Part shown: positions 47,095 through 57,807 of the stretch, piece after piece
Layout of the letters: each line of letters starts with the position of its first letter
How positions within the stretch are numbered: the stretch's first letter is position 1
Assembly: GCF_007827595.1 (NCBI RefSeq)
Contig: NZ_VISR01000002.1
Location: 186,001 to 250,000 of the forward strand
Direction: 5' to 3'
DNA length: 64,000 nucleotides
Source: Streptomyces sp. BK340
GTDB taxonomy: Bacteria > Actinomycetota > Actinomycetes > Streptomycetales > Streptomycetaceae
Made by a program: the position numbers and the translations under genes
Notes under the pieces: generated by a model
Database searches by the model: none
What the model saw: only the letters and a program-made list of their open reading frames with translations
What the model was told of the DNA's origin: nothing

Positions 47095-49050
47095 ATGGAT
47101 GACGAGGGTGAGGAATTCGAGTACGGCACCCCGGCCATTCCCGCTCGCACAGCGTTCCGCCGTTTCTGGCCGCTGACCGAGGGACTCAGGAAATGGCTGC
47201 TGCTCGTCTGGGTGTGCACGGTGCTCGCCGCGCTCGCCGAGACCGAGGCCATCCTGCTCTTCGGCGACCTCACCGACCACGCCCTGCAGAAGGGCTCGCT
47301 GGCCGCGTTCTGGAGTCCGGCCGTCAAGTGGCTGGGCGTCGCCGTGGTCGGCGCACTGATCGCCTACACGGGCAACTCCCTTGCCGCGTGGGCGACCGAG
47401 CGCTTCGTGATGCGGCTGCGCGAGCACGTCTTCGACCATGTCCAGCAGCTGCCCCCGCACTTCTTCCAGCGCCACCGCCAGGGCGATCTGCTCTCCCGCC
47501 TGACCAGTGACGTCGAGGCCATCGAGACGATGGTCGTGTCCGGCCTGGTCGGCGCCGCCTCGGCCGCCTTCTCCGCCCTCTTCTACGCGGCCGCCGCGTT
47601 CTGGCTGCGCTGGGACCTGGCCGCCGCCACCTTCGTCCTCGCGCCCCTGTTCTGGCTGGCCGCCCGCCGCTTCTCCGGCTCCATCAAGGACGTCTCCCGC
47701 GAGGGCCGGGTCGCCGACGGCGCGATCACCTCGGTCGTCGAGGAGTCCCTCGGCAACATCGTGCTCACCCAGGCCTACGACCGCCGGGACGCCGAACGCC
47801 GGCGGCTGGGCGAGGAGGCGAACGCCTGGTTCCGTGCCTCGGTCCGTTCGACCCGGCTGGGCGAGGCCTACGAGCAGCTCGTCCAGGTCATCGAGACGGT
47901 CTGTGTGCTGGCCGTGATCGGCATCGGCGCCTGGGAGATCTCCACCGGCCGGATGACCCTCGGCCAGCTCCTCGCCTTCGCCGCGTTCCTCGGCTACCTG
48001 TACCCGCCCGTACGGGGCCTGGCCCAGCTCGGGCTCACGGTCACCGCGGCCACGGCGGGCGCCGAGCGGCTGATCGAGATCCTGGACGTGCGGCCCTCGG
48101 TCACCGACCCCCGGCGGGGCACGGAGACCGGACGCCCGGACGGCACGATCGAGGTCCGCGACGTCTCCTTCCGCTACCCGGGCGCCGACCGCACGGCCCT
48201 CGAAGGCCTGTCCTTCACGGCCGGCCCCGGCGAACTGGTGATCGTCACCGGCCCGAGCGGCGCCGGAAAGTCCACGGTCTCCAAGCTCCTGCTCCGCTTC
48301 TACGACCCGGACGCCGGCGAGGTCCTGCTGGACGGCGTCCCCCTGCGCGACTTCCCGCTGGCCCGCCTGCGCGAGTACGTCACCCTCCTCCCGCAGGAGA
48401 CCCTGGTGCTGCACGACACGGTCCGAGCCAACATCGCCTGCGGTCGGCCCGGCGCCAGTGACCAGGCCATCGAGGAGGCGGCGCGGGCGGCCGACGCACA
48501 CGACTTCATCGTCCGGCTCCCCGACGGCTACGACACCAGGGTCGACCCCAACTCGGCCCGGCTGTCCGGCGGCCAGCTCCAGCGCCTGGCCATCGCCCGC
48601 GCGATCCTGCGCGACGCCCCGGTCCTGGTCCTGGACGAGCCGACCACCGGTCTGGACGCGATGGCCGCCCGCCGGGTGGTCAAGCCGCTGCGCCGCCTGA
48701 TGGCCGGCCGCACGACGATCATGATCACCCACGACCTCAACCTCGCCCCCGACGCCGACCGCATCCTCGTCGTGGACCGCGGCCGCATCGTCGAGACGGG
48801 CCGCCACGAGGAACTGCTCGCACGGGGCGGGGCCTACGCGCGGCTGCACCGCTCGCAGAACAACGCGGTGACGGACACGGCCGAGCTGCGACTGCCGCTG
48901 TTCGAGGAGGCACAGCCGCCCGCTTCGGCGCCGGTGCACGAGTATGCGCCGGTCCAGCAGTACGGCTACGGCTACGGCTACGACCCGTACCCCGCCCAAG
49001 CCGCACCATGGCCCCAGCCTGCGCATGAGGACCCCTGGTCCGGCATCTGA
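47095..49050 (+). CDS. ABC exporter, fused permease-ATPase
   Basis: A 651-residue half-transporter with six N-terminal membrane helices (about 35-330) and one ABC domain: Walker A 'VTGPSGAGKST', Q-loop 'LLPQETLVL', signature 'RLSGGQLQRLAIARAI', Walker B 'VLVLDEPTTGLDA' and H-loop 'MITHDLN'. It should work as a homodimer (MsbA/LmrA type); no peptidase C39 domain is present. The C-terminal about 50 residues are Tyr/Gly/Pro/Gln-rich ('VQQYGYGYGYDPYPAQ'). ATG 47095 with GAAGGGAA upstream; GTG 47092 abuts it. Cargo unknown. Confidence 0.9.
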   Translation: MDDEGEEFEYGTPAIPARTAFRRFWPLTEGLRKWLLLVWVCTVLAALAETEAILLFGDLTDHALQKGSLAAFWSPAVKWLGVAVVGALIAYTGNSLAAWATERFVMRLREHVFDHVQQLPPHFFQRHRQGDLLSRLTSDVEAIETMVVSGLVGAASAAFSALFYAAAAFWLRWDLAAATFVLAPLFWLAARRFSGSIKDVSREGRVADGAITSVVEESLGNIVLTQAYDRRDAERRRLGEEANAWFRASVRSTRLGEAYEQLVQVIETVCVLAVIGIGAWEISTGRMTLGQLLAFAAFLGYLYPPVRGLAQLGLTVTAATAGAERLIEILDVRPSVTDPRRGTETGRPDGTIEVRDVSFRYPGADRTALEGLSFTAGPGELVIVTGPSGAGKSTVSKLLLRFYDPDAGEVLLDGVPLRDFPLARLREYVTLLPQETLVLHDTVRANIACGRPGASDQAIEEAARAADAHDFIVRLPDGYDTRVDPNSARLSGGQLQRLAIARAILRDAPVLVLDEPTTGLDAMAARRVVKPLRRLMAGRTTIMITHDLNLAPDADRILVVDRGRIVETGRHEELLARGGAYARLHRSQNNAVTDTAELRLPLFEEAQPPASAPVHEYAPVQQYGYGYGYDPYPAQAAPWPQPAHEDPWSGI

Positions 49051-49179
49051 CCCCCACGCATCTCAGCATCCAGGACAGCTACATAAAGGGTTCACACTCC
49101 TGACGAGGTCTATTACCCTGGACTCGGTAGTACATCGAGATGAACAAGATCTGATCCGAGCCAGCCCCCAGGACCGCCC

Positions 49180-50118
49180 GTGAGCACCCCCAGCGCCACC
49201 GCACCCTCGACGCAGCACGCGCCCGCACCCTCAGGTGGCGCCCCGGGCCGTCTCGGCTCGCTCGGACCCGTCGGGCTGGTGCTGGCCGGCGGGATCTCGG
49301 TCCAGTTCGGCGGTGCGCTCGCGGTGACCCTGATGCCGAGGGCCGGCGCACTCGGCGTCGTCACCCTGCGGCTTCTCGCGGCGGCCGTGGTCCTCCTGGT
49401 GGTCTGCCGGCCCCGGCTGCGCGGCCACTCGCGCACCGACTGGGGCACGGTGGTCGTCTTCGGCATCACCATGGGCGCGATGAACGGCCTCTTCTACGAG
49501 GCGGTCGCCCGCATCCCGCTGGGCCCCGCGGTCACCCTCGAAGTCCTCGGCCCGCTGGCCCTGTCCGTCCTCGCGTCCCGCCGTGCGATCAACGCGGTGT
49601 GGGCGGGCCTCGCCCTGGCCGGCGTCTTCCTGCTCGGCGGCGGAGGCTTCAGCGACCTCGACCCCACCGGTGTCGCCTTCGCCCTGGGCGCCGGCGCCAT
49701 GTGGGCGGCGTACATCGTCTTCAGCGCCCGTACGGGCCGCCGCTTCCCGCAGGCGGACGGACTGGCCCTCGCGATGGCCGTGGCGGCCGTGCTCTTCCTG
49801 CCCCTGGGCATCGCCGAGGCGGGCACCCGCCTCCTCGACCCCACCACCGTCGCTCTCGGCTCGGCGGTCGCGCTGCTCTCCTCGGTGCTGCCCTACACCC
49901 TCGAACTCCTGGCCCTGCGCCGCCTGCCCGCCTCCACCTTCGCCATCCTGATGAGCCTGGAACCGGCCATCGCGGCGACGGCCGGCTTCCTGATCCTCGG
50001 CCAGGCCCTGTCCGCCGCGGAGGCCGCCGCGATCGCCCTGGTCATCGCGGCGAGCATCGGCGCGGTGCGGACTCAGGTGGGCCGGGGGAAGGTCCGGGCA
50101 CAGACGCCGGAGGCCTGA
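49180..50118 (+). CDS. EamA-family DMT transporter (RhtA-like)
   Basis: A 312-residue membrane protein with ten helices forming two EamA repeats ('GLVLAGGISVQFGGALAVTLMPRAGALGVVTLRLLAAAVVLL' and 'GVAFALGAGAMWAAYIVFSARTGR...LPYTLELLALRRLPASTFAILMSLEPAIAATAGFLILGQ'). The second-repeat pattern is typical of RhtA-like threonine/homoserine or metabolite exporters. GTG 49180. The leader (49060-49179) is AT-richer and contains the presumptive promoter. A hairpin follows. Confidence 0.9.
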   Translation: MSTPSATAPSTQHAPAPSGGAPGRLGSLGPVGLVLAGGISVQFGGALAVTLMPRAGALGVVTLRLLAAAVVLLVVCRPRLRGHSRTDWGTVVVFGITMGAMNGLFYEAVARIPLGPAVTLEVLGPLALSVLASRRAINAVWAGLALAGVFLLGGGGFSDLDPTGVAFALGAGAMWAAYIVFSARTGRRFPQADGLALAMAVAAVLFLPLGIAEAGTRLLDPTTVALGSAVALLSSVLPYTLELLALRRLPASTFAILMSLEPAIAATAGFLILGQALSAAEAAAIALVIAASIGAVRTQVGRGKVRAQTPEA

Positions 50119-50128
50119 CGCACACTCC

Positions 50129-50154
50129 GCGGCCGGGGTCGTCCGCCCGGCCGC
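50129..50154. terminator. Stem-loop after the EamA gene
   Basis: GCGGCCGGG (50129-50137) pairs with CCCGGCCGC (50146-50154), loop GTCGTCCG; between convergent genes. Confidence 0.7.
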
Positions 50155-50221
50155 TCCCGGGTCGGGGTCAGTCGCGCGCTCCCGCGCCGGGCTCGGTCAC
50201 CCGGCTTGTGCGGCACCGCGC

Positions 50222-51043
50222 TCAGTCGTCCGCCTTCTCCCACACCGACACGTGCTGCCGGCTCTCGCTCGTGAACGGCTCCCTGCTCCAGCCGTCCCAG
50301 CGCTCGCGCAGCCGCAGCCCCGCGAGCCGGGCCATCAGATCCAGCTCCGCCGGCCACACGTACCGGAACGGGACGGACAGGTACGTGGCGTCGCCGTCCA
50401 CCACCCGCACATGGTGCGAGCTCATCGACTGCGTCGCCACGTCGTACAGGTCGAAGCCCAGCCGCCCGTCCTCCACCCGGAACGGCACCGCGTTCTGCCC
50501 GGGCGGCAGCCGGCGCAGATCGGGCACCATGACCTCGACGACGAAGCGGCCGCCGGGCCCGAGATGGTGCGCGGCATTGCGGAAGCAGTCCACCTGGGCG
50601 TCCTGTGTCGTCAGGTTCATGATCGTGTTGAAGACCAGGTAGGCGACGGAGAAGTCACCGTCCACCCGCGTCGTCGCGAAGTCCCCGATCGTCACCCCGA
50701 TCGCTTCACCGCCCGGCTTGCCCCGCAGCCGCTCCACCATCGCCCGGGACAGGTCGATGCCGTGCACCTCGACCCCGCGCCGCGCCAGCGGCAGCGCGAT
50801 GCGTCCGGTGCCGATGCCGAGTTCCAGGGCCCGGCCGCCCCCACCCGTCAGCTCCGCCAGGAAGTCGACGGCCGGGTCCACGACCTCCGGCTCGAACATC
50901 TCCCCCGACGACTCGTCGTACCGCGCCGCGACTGCTTCTCCGAAGTAACCGTCTTCATCAAGCACCGGCCGACGGTACTGCGGCAACGGCCCGCCGTGCC
51001 CGTGGTTTTTCCGGGGCGGCCGGAAGGCCATGGAACTGAGCAC
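50222..51043 (-). CDS. SAM-dependent class I methyltransferase
   Basis: A 273-residue methyltransferase: motif I 'RALELGIGTGRIALPLARRG', acidic loop 'VEVHGIDLSRAMVERL', motif post I 'VAYLVFNTIMNLTTQDAQVDCFRNAAHHLGPGGRFVVEV'. The C-terminal half ('DVATQSMSSHHVRVVDG...VPFRYVWPAELDLMARLAGLRLRERW') matches small-molecule methyltransferases of unknown substrate common in streptomycetes. The first start at 51043 or ATG 51031. Divergent from a broken gene. Confidence 0.85.
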   Translation of the reverse strand: MLSSMAFRPPRKNHGHGGPLPQYRRPVLDEDGYFGEAVAARYDESSGEMFEPEVVDPAVDFLAELTGGGGRALELGIGTGRIALPLARRGVEVHGIDLSRAMVERLRGKPGGEAIGVTIGDFATTRVDGDFSVAYLVFNTIMNLTTQDAQVDCFRNAAHHLGPGGRFVVEVMVPDLRRLPPGQNAVPFRVEDGRLGFDLYDVATQSMSSHHVRVVDGDATYLSVPFRYVWPAELDLMARLAGLRLRERWDGWSREPFTSESRQHVSVWEKADD

Positions 51044-51148
51044 ACCTGATCATCCGTCAAGGGACGCGCACAAAGGGTTCAATCTCCAAGCCGACTTCGA
51101 GAACCCCGACCACGCCGCACAGCGAAACCCACGCAGACTGGGTATCGA

Positions 51149-51830
51149 ATGACCTCCTCCATCGACGACCCCATCCGACTCTGCCCGCCGCCGACTTCGC
51201 CCCCCTCCGTCGACTGGGCGGCGGTAGAGGCCCGACTCGGCATGCCGCTCCCCGCGGACTACAAGCGACGACCCCCGGCTGGTCCGGTACGGCGAGTGGG
51301 CCGAGTCGTCCGAGCAGCTGCCTCGGGACCGTTGCCGCGGCGGGCCCCGGGCCCTCCTCGACCTCGACACCGACCGGGAGGTGGCCGCGCACGAGGCCGC
51401 CCGGCGATGGGACGACTGGGCGAGCTACGCGGTCGGCCACCCCCCGGCGCTGCCCCCCGGCCCCTACCTCGACCGGGCCTACCTCGATCCGCTCGGCTAC
51501 CCAGAGCGGCGTGCCCGGGCCGAGTACGCCTCCCAGCCGCTGATCCGGGCCATCCTCGAGGACCCGGAGCTGGCGGATCGCTTCCCGTACGACCCGATCC
51601 GCCACTTCGGCCCCGACCGGGAGGTGTACTCGGCTGACGGCGGAGCGGACGTGCTGCCCACCCCCGCCCTGCTCACGCTGGACGGCCGGTGGGTCGAGTG
51701 CGGCGGACCGGACTACCGCCGGGAGTTCAACGCCTACCCCGACGCCCGAGACGATGGTGGTCAGGGTGCTGTACCGCTCGTAACCACCCGGAGGCACCCC
51801 GCGCGAGTTGACGGGCCGAGCCGCGGAAGC
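51149..51830 (+). pseudogene. Broken gene, SMI1/KNR4-like N-terminus joined out of frame
   Basis: ATG 51149 opens '[38 protein letters not shown]', which looks like the start of an SMI1/KNR4-type protein ('..[10 protein letters not shown]'). At about 51266 the coherent coding frame shifts: from there another frame reads '[21 protein letters not shown]...[26 protein letters not shown]...[30 protein letters not shown]...[23 protein letters not shown]', then runs into low-information sequence. Neither part is a whole gene, so a deletion fused two coding remnants. The second part is not recognised. Confidence 0.6.
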
Positions 51831-51839
51831 AAATTAATG

Positions 51840-51877
51840 CAAGCACGCTTGATTGTTTCTCGTGCCGCTGCCATGCT
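51840..51877 (+). promoter_or_regulatory. Operator-promoter of the catabolic operon
   Basis: The palindrome CAAGC-AC-GCTTG (51840-51851) overlaps TTGATT (51849-51854), which is spaced 17 bp from CATGCT (51872-51877); that box ends 7 nt before ATG 51885. The layout predicts a leaderless transcript whose -35 is covered by a repressor dimer, most simply the TetR protein encoded at the operon's end. Confidence 0.55.
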
Positions 51878-51884
51878 CCCTGCC

Positions 51885-52675
51885 ATGGCCGACCCGACGC
51901 CCGTCATCGACGACCTGCGTGCCGAAAGCGACGAACTCGACTTGCTGGTAGCTGAGTTGAGTACCGAGCAGTGGGGGCTTCCGACTCCCGCGCCCGGCTG
52001 GACCGTCGCCCACCAGATCGCTCACCTCGCCTGGACCGACCGCTCGGCGCTGCTGGCCGTCACCGACGCCGACGCCTTCCAGGCGCTGGTCGAGAAGGCG
52101 CTCACCCGTCCCGGTTCGTTCGTCGACGAGGGAGCGGAGGAGGGCGCCCGGCTCCCGGTCGCGGAGCTGCTGTCGACGTGGCGCGCGGGACGCACCGCCC
52201 TGGACACGGCTCTCCGCGAGGCGCCGGCCGGCGGCCGTTTCCCCTGGTACGGCCCACCCATGTCGGCCGCCTCCATGGCCACCGCCCGGCTCATGGAGAC
52301 CTGGGCCCACGCACTGGACGTCGCCGACGCCCTGGGTGTGGTGCGCCACCCCTCCGACCGGCTCCGGCATGTGGCCCGGCTCGGGGTGCGGACCCGCGAC
52401 TTCGCCTTCGGGGTGCACGGACTGACTCCGCCGGCCGAGGAGTTCCGTGTCGAACTGACCGCGCCCTCCGGCGCCCTGTGGACGTACGGCCCCGAAGGCG
52501 CCCCGCAACGCGTCACCGGCCCCGTCCTCGACTTCTGCCTCCTGGTCACCCAGCGCGCGAACCGCGCCGACCTCGCTCTCCACGCAGAGGGTCCGGACGC
52601 CGACCGCTGGCTCGGCATCGCGCAGGCCTTCGCGGGCCCGCCCGGCACCGGCCGCCCGCCCAAGGAGGACGGCCG

Positions 52676-52679
<4 letters not shown>
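51885..52679 (+). CDS. TIGR03084-type DinB-like metal-binding protein
   Basis: A 264-residue protein of the DinB/mycothiol-dependent maleylpyruvate-isomerase-like superfamily: '[47 protein letters not shown]', '[16 protein letters not shown]', '[20 protein letters not shown]'. The His residues of 'AHQIAHL' and 'WAHALD' fit the metal site. TIGR03084 members lie at the head of actinobacterial acyl-CoA carboxylase operons, as here. Probably a thiol-dependent isomerase or transferase; the reaction is unknown. It is followed by a GTGA-coupled gene. Confidence 0.8.
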
Positions 52680-54348
<1,669 letters not shown>

Positions 54349-54352
<4 letters not shown>

Positions 54353-55947
54353 CCGTTCTCGAGACGGCCCTGGACACCCAGCACCCCGACTACCGGGCCA
54401 ACCGCGAGGCCATGCTCGAAAGGCTCGCCGGCCTGGAGGCCGAGCACGCCAAGGCGCTCGCGGGCGGCGGTGAGAAGTACGTCCAGCGGCACCGGAAGCG
54501 GGGCAAGCTGCTCGCCCGCGAACGCATCGAGCTGCTCCTCGACCCGGACACCCCGTTCCTGGAACTGTCCCCGCTGGCCGCCTGGGGCAGCGACTACACG
54601 GTCGGCGCCTCCCTGGTCACCGGAATCGGCGTGGTCGAGGGCGTGGAGTGCCTGATCACCGCCAACGACCCGACCGTGCGCGGCGGTGCCAGCAACCCGT
54701 GGAGCCTGAAGAAGGCCCTGCGCGCCAACGACATCGCGCTCGCCAACCGGCTGCCCTGCATCAGCCTGGTGGAGTCCGGGGGAGCCGATCTGCCGTCCCA
54801 GAAGGAGATCTTCATTCCGGGCGGCGCCGTCTTCCGGGACCTCACCCGGCTGTCCGCCGCCGGCATCCCGACCGTTGCCGTCGTCTTCGGCAACTCCACC
54901 GCCGGCGGGGCGTACGTGCCCGGCATGTCCGACCACGTGATCATGGTCAAGGAGCGCGCGAAGGTGTTCCTCGGCGGGCCCCCGCTGGTGAAGATGGCGA
55001 CCGGCGAGGAGAGCGACGACGAGTCGCTCGGCGGTGCCGAGATGCACGCGCGCGTGTCGGGCCTCGCCGACTACTTCGCCGTGGACGAGCAGGACGCCCT
55101 GCGCCAGGCCCGCCGGGTCGTCGCCCGCCTCAACCACCGCAAGGCGCACGGCGATCCGGGCCCGGCGGCCCCGCCCAAGTACGACGAGGACGAACTGCTC
55201 GGCATCGTCCCCGGCGACCTGAAGGTCCCCTTCGACCCGCGCGAGGTCATCGCCCGTCTGGTCGACGCCTCCGACTTCGACGAGTTCAAGCCGCTGTACG
55301 GGACGAGCCTCGCGACCGGCTGGGCAAGCCTGCACGGCTATCCGGTCGGCATCCTGGCGAACGCCCAGGGCGTCCTGTTCAGCGCGGAGTCGCAGAAGGC
55401 CGCCCAGTTCATCCAGCTCGCCAATCAGCGCGACATCCCGCTCCTGTTCCTCCACAACACCACCGGCTACATGGTCGGCAGGGAGTACGAACAGGGCGGG
55501 ATCATCAAGCACGGCGCGATGATGATCAACGCGGTCAGCAACAGCAGGGTCCCGCATCTGTCGGTGCTGATGGGCGCGTCGTACGGCGCCGGCCACTACG
55601 GCATGTGCGGGCGGGCCTACGACCCCCGCTTCCTGTTCGCCTGGCCCAGCGCCAAGTCGGCCGTCATGGGCCCGCAACAGCTCGCGGGCGTGCTCTCGAT
55701 CGTCGCCCGGCAGTCGGCGGCGGCGAAGGGGCAGCCGTACGACGAGGACGCGGACGCGGCCCTGCGCTCCATGGTGGAGCAGCAGATCGAGTCCGAGTCG
55801 CTGCCGATGTTCCTGTCCGGGCGGTTGTACGACGACGGCGTCATCGACCCGCGCGACACCCGCACCGTCCTCGGCCTGTGCCTGTCCGCGATCCACACCG
55901 CCCCCTACGAGGGCGCGCGCGGCGGCTTCGGCGTCTTCCGGATGTGA
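54349..55947 (+). CDS. Acyl-CoA carboxylase, carboxyltransferase (beta) subunit
   Basis: A 532-residue carboxyltransferase: 'YVQRHRKRGKLLARERIELLLD', 'GGASNPWSLKKALRAND', 'VVFGNSTAGGAYVPGMSDHVIMVK', 'FLGGPPLVKMATGE', 'LFLHNTTGYMVGREYEQGGIIKHGAMMINAVSNSRVPHLSVLMGASYGAGHYGMCGRAYDPRF' (oxyanion loops for acyl-CoA and carboxybiotin). The group resembles methylcrotonyl-/geranyl-CoA carboxylase beta chains more than AccD-type propionyl enzymes. GTG 54349 overlaps the AtuA-like stop (GTGA). Works with the next gene as a biotin-dependent carboxylase. Confidence 0.9.
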
Positions 55948-55952
55948 GGCTC

Positions 55953-57800
55953 ATGATTTCGACTCTGCTGGTCGCCAACCGGGGCGAGATCGCCTGCCGG
56001 ATCTTCCGCACCTGCGGTGAGCTGGGAATCCGGACGGTCGCCGTGCACTCGGACGCCGACGAGAACGCGCTCCACGCGCGCGTGGCCGACACGGCGGTAC
56101 GGCTGCCGGGGGCGACGCCCGCCGAGACGTATCTGCGCGGCGACCTGATCGTGAAGGCGGCGCTCGCCGCCGGCGCGGACGCCGTGCACCCCGGGTACGG
56201 CTTCCTCTCCGAGAACCCCGAGTTCGCCCGCGCCGTCCTCGACGCCGGCCTGGTCTGGATCGGGCCGCCGCCGGAGGCGATCGAGGCGATGGCGTCCAAG
56301 ACGCGCGCCAAGGAGCTGATGGGGATCGCGCCCCTGGGCGAGGTCACCGAGGCCGACCTGCCGGTGCTCGTGAAGGCGGCCGCCGGTGGCGGCGGGCGCG
56401 GGATGCGGATCGTGCGCCGCCTGGAGGAGCTGCCGTCCGCGCTGGAGGGCGCGCGCGCCGAGGCCGCGAGCGCCTTCGGCGACGGCGAGGTCTTCGTCGA
56501 GCCGTACATCGAGGACGGCCGCCACGTCGAGGTGCAGATCCTCGCCGACACCCACGGCACCGTCTGGACGCTCGGCACCCGTGACTGCTCCCTGCAGCGC
56601 CGCCACCAGAAGGTGATCGAGGAGGCTCCGGCACCGGACCTGACCTCCCGGCTCACCGAGGAGCTGTACGCGCTGGCCGTGCGCGCCGCCCGGTCCGTGT
56701 CCTACACGGGCGCCGGCACGGTCGAGTTCCTGGTCGCCGACGGCAGGGCCCACTTCCTGGAGATGAACACCCGCCTCCAGGTCGAACACCCCGTCACGGA
56801 AGCGGTCTTCGGCATCGACCTGGTCGCCGAACAGCTCCGCGTCGCCGAGGGCCACCCGCTCCCCGCCGAACCGCCCCGCGCACAGGGCCACGCCGTCGAA
56901 GCCCGCCTGTACGCCGAGGACCCCGCCCGCGACTGGGCCCCGCAGACCGGCACCCTGCACCGCCTCGCCGTACCCGCAGGCGTCCGCCTCGACACGGGCT
57001 ACACCGACGGCGACACCATCGGCGTCCACTACGACCCGATGCTCGCCAAGGTCGTCGCGCACGCCCCCACGCGCGCGGAGGCGATCCGCAGGCTCGCGGG
57101 CGCGCTGGAGCGGGCGGAGCTCCACGGCCCGGTCACCAACAGGGACCTGCTGGTGCGTTCCCTGCGCCACCCCGAGTTCGTGAACGCCCGTATGGACACC
57201 GGCTTCTACGACCGCCACCTCACCGGCCTGACCGAGCCCGCACCCGCCCCGTACGCCCCCCTGGCCGCCGCCCTCGCCGACGCCCACGGCCGCTCCCGCT
57301 TCGGCGGCTGGCGCAACGTGGCGTCCCAGCCGCAGATCAAGCGGTACGAGATGGCGGGCGAGGAGCACGAGGTCCGCTACCGGCACACCAGGGACGGCCT
57401 CGCGGCCGAAGGGGTGCGGGTCGTGCACGCCGACGCGCGCAGAGTCGTACTCGAAGCGGACGGCGTGCGGCGCAAGTTCGACGTCACACGCTACGGCGAC
57501 CAGGTGTACGTCAACGGATCCCGCCTCACCGCCCTGCCCCGCTTCCCCGATCCCACCGCCCAGCTCGCCCCCGGCTCCCTGCTGGCTCCGATGCCCGGCA
57601 CGGTCGTGCGCATCGCCGAGGGCCTGGCGCAGGGCGCGGCCGTGCAGGCGGGCCGGCCCCTGATCTGGCTGGAGGCGATGAAGATGCAGCACCAGATCGC
57701 CGCGCCCGTCACCGGAACGCTCAGCGCCCTGCACGTCAGGGCCGGCCAGCAGGTGGAGCCGGGCATGTTGCTCGCCGTCGTACAGGAAACCTCTTCTTAG
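55953..57800 (+). CDS. Acyl-CoA carboxylase, biotin carboxylase/BCCP (alpha) subunit
   Basis: A 615-residue protein: biotin carboxylase ('LLVANRGEIACRIFRT', 'VHPGYGFLSENPEFA', ATP-grasp loop 'VKAAAGGGGRGMRIV', 'FLEMNTRLQVEHPVTE'), a middle domain, and a C-terminal biotinyl domain with 'LIWLEAMKMQHQI' (biotinylated Lys). Between 'SKTRAKELM' and 'VTEADLPVLVKA' the chain is about 8-10 residues shorter than in the usual '..AAGVP(L/V)LP..' loop of this family, a small deletion that removes part of the B-domain edge; all catalytic motifs remain. ATG 55953 with GAGG upstream. Gap to the beta subunit 5 bp. Confidence 0.9.
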   Translation: MISTLLVANRGEIACRIFRTCGELGIRTVAVHSDADENALHARVADTAVRLPGATPAETYLRGDLIVKAALAAGADAVHPGYGFLSENPEFARAVLDAGLVWIGPPPEAIEAMASKTRAKELMGIAPLGEVTEADLPVLVKAAAGGGGRGMRIVRRLEELPSALEGARAEAASAFGDGEVFVEPYIEDGRHVEVQILADTHGTVWTLGTRDCSLQRRHQKVIEEAPAPDLTSRLTEELYALAVRAARSVSYTGAGTVEFLVADGRAHFLEMNTRLQVEHPVTEAVFGIDLVAEQLRVAEGHPLPAEPPRAQGHAVEARLYAEDPARDWAPQTGTLHRLAVPAGVRLDTGYTDGDTIGVHYDPMLAKVVAHAPTRAEAIRRLAGALERAELHGPVTNRDLLVRSLRHPEFVNARMDTGFYDRHLTGLTEPAPAPYAPLAAALADAHGRSRFGGWRNVASQPQIKRYEMAGEEHEVRYRHTRDGLAAEGVRVVHADARRVVLEADGVRRKFDVTRYGDQVYVNGSRLTALPRFPDPTAQLAPGSLLAPMPGTVVRIAEGLAQGAAVQAGRPLIWLEAMKMQHQIAAPVTGTLSALHVRAGQQVEPGMLLAVVQETSS

Positions 57801-57807
57801 GAGCCCC

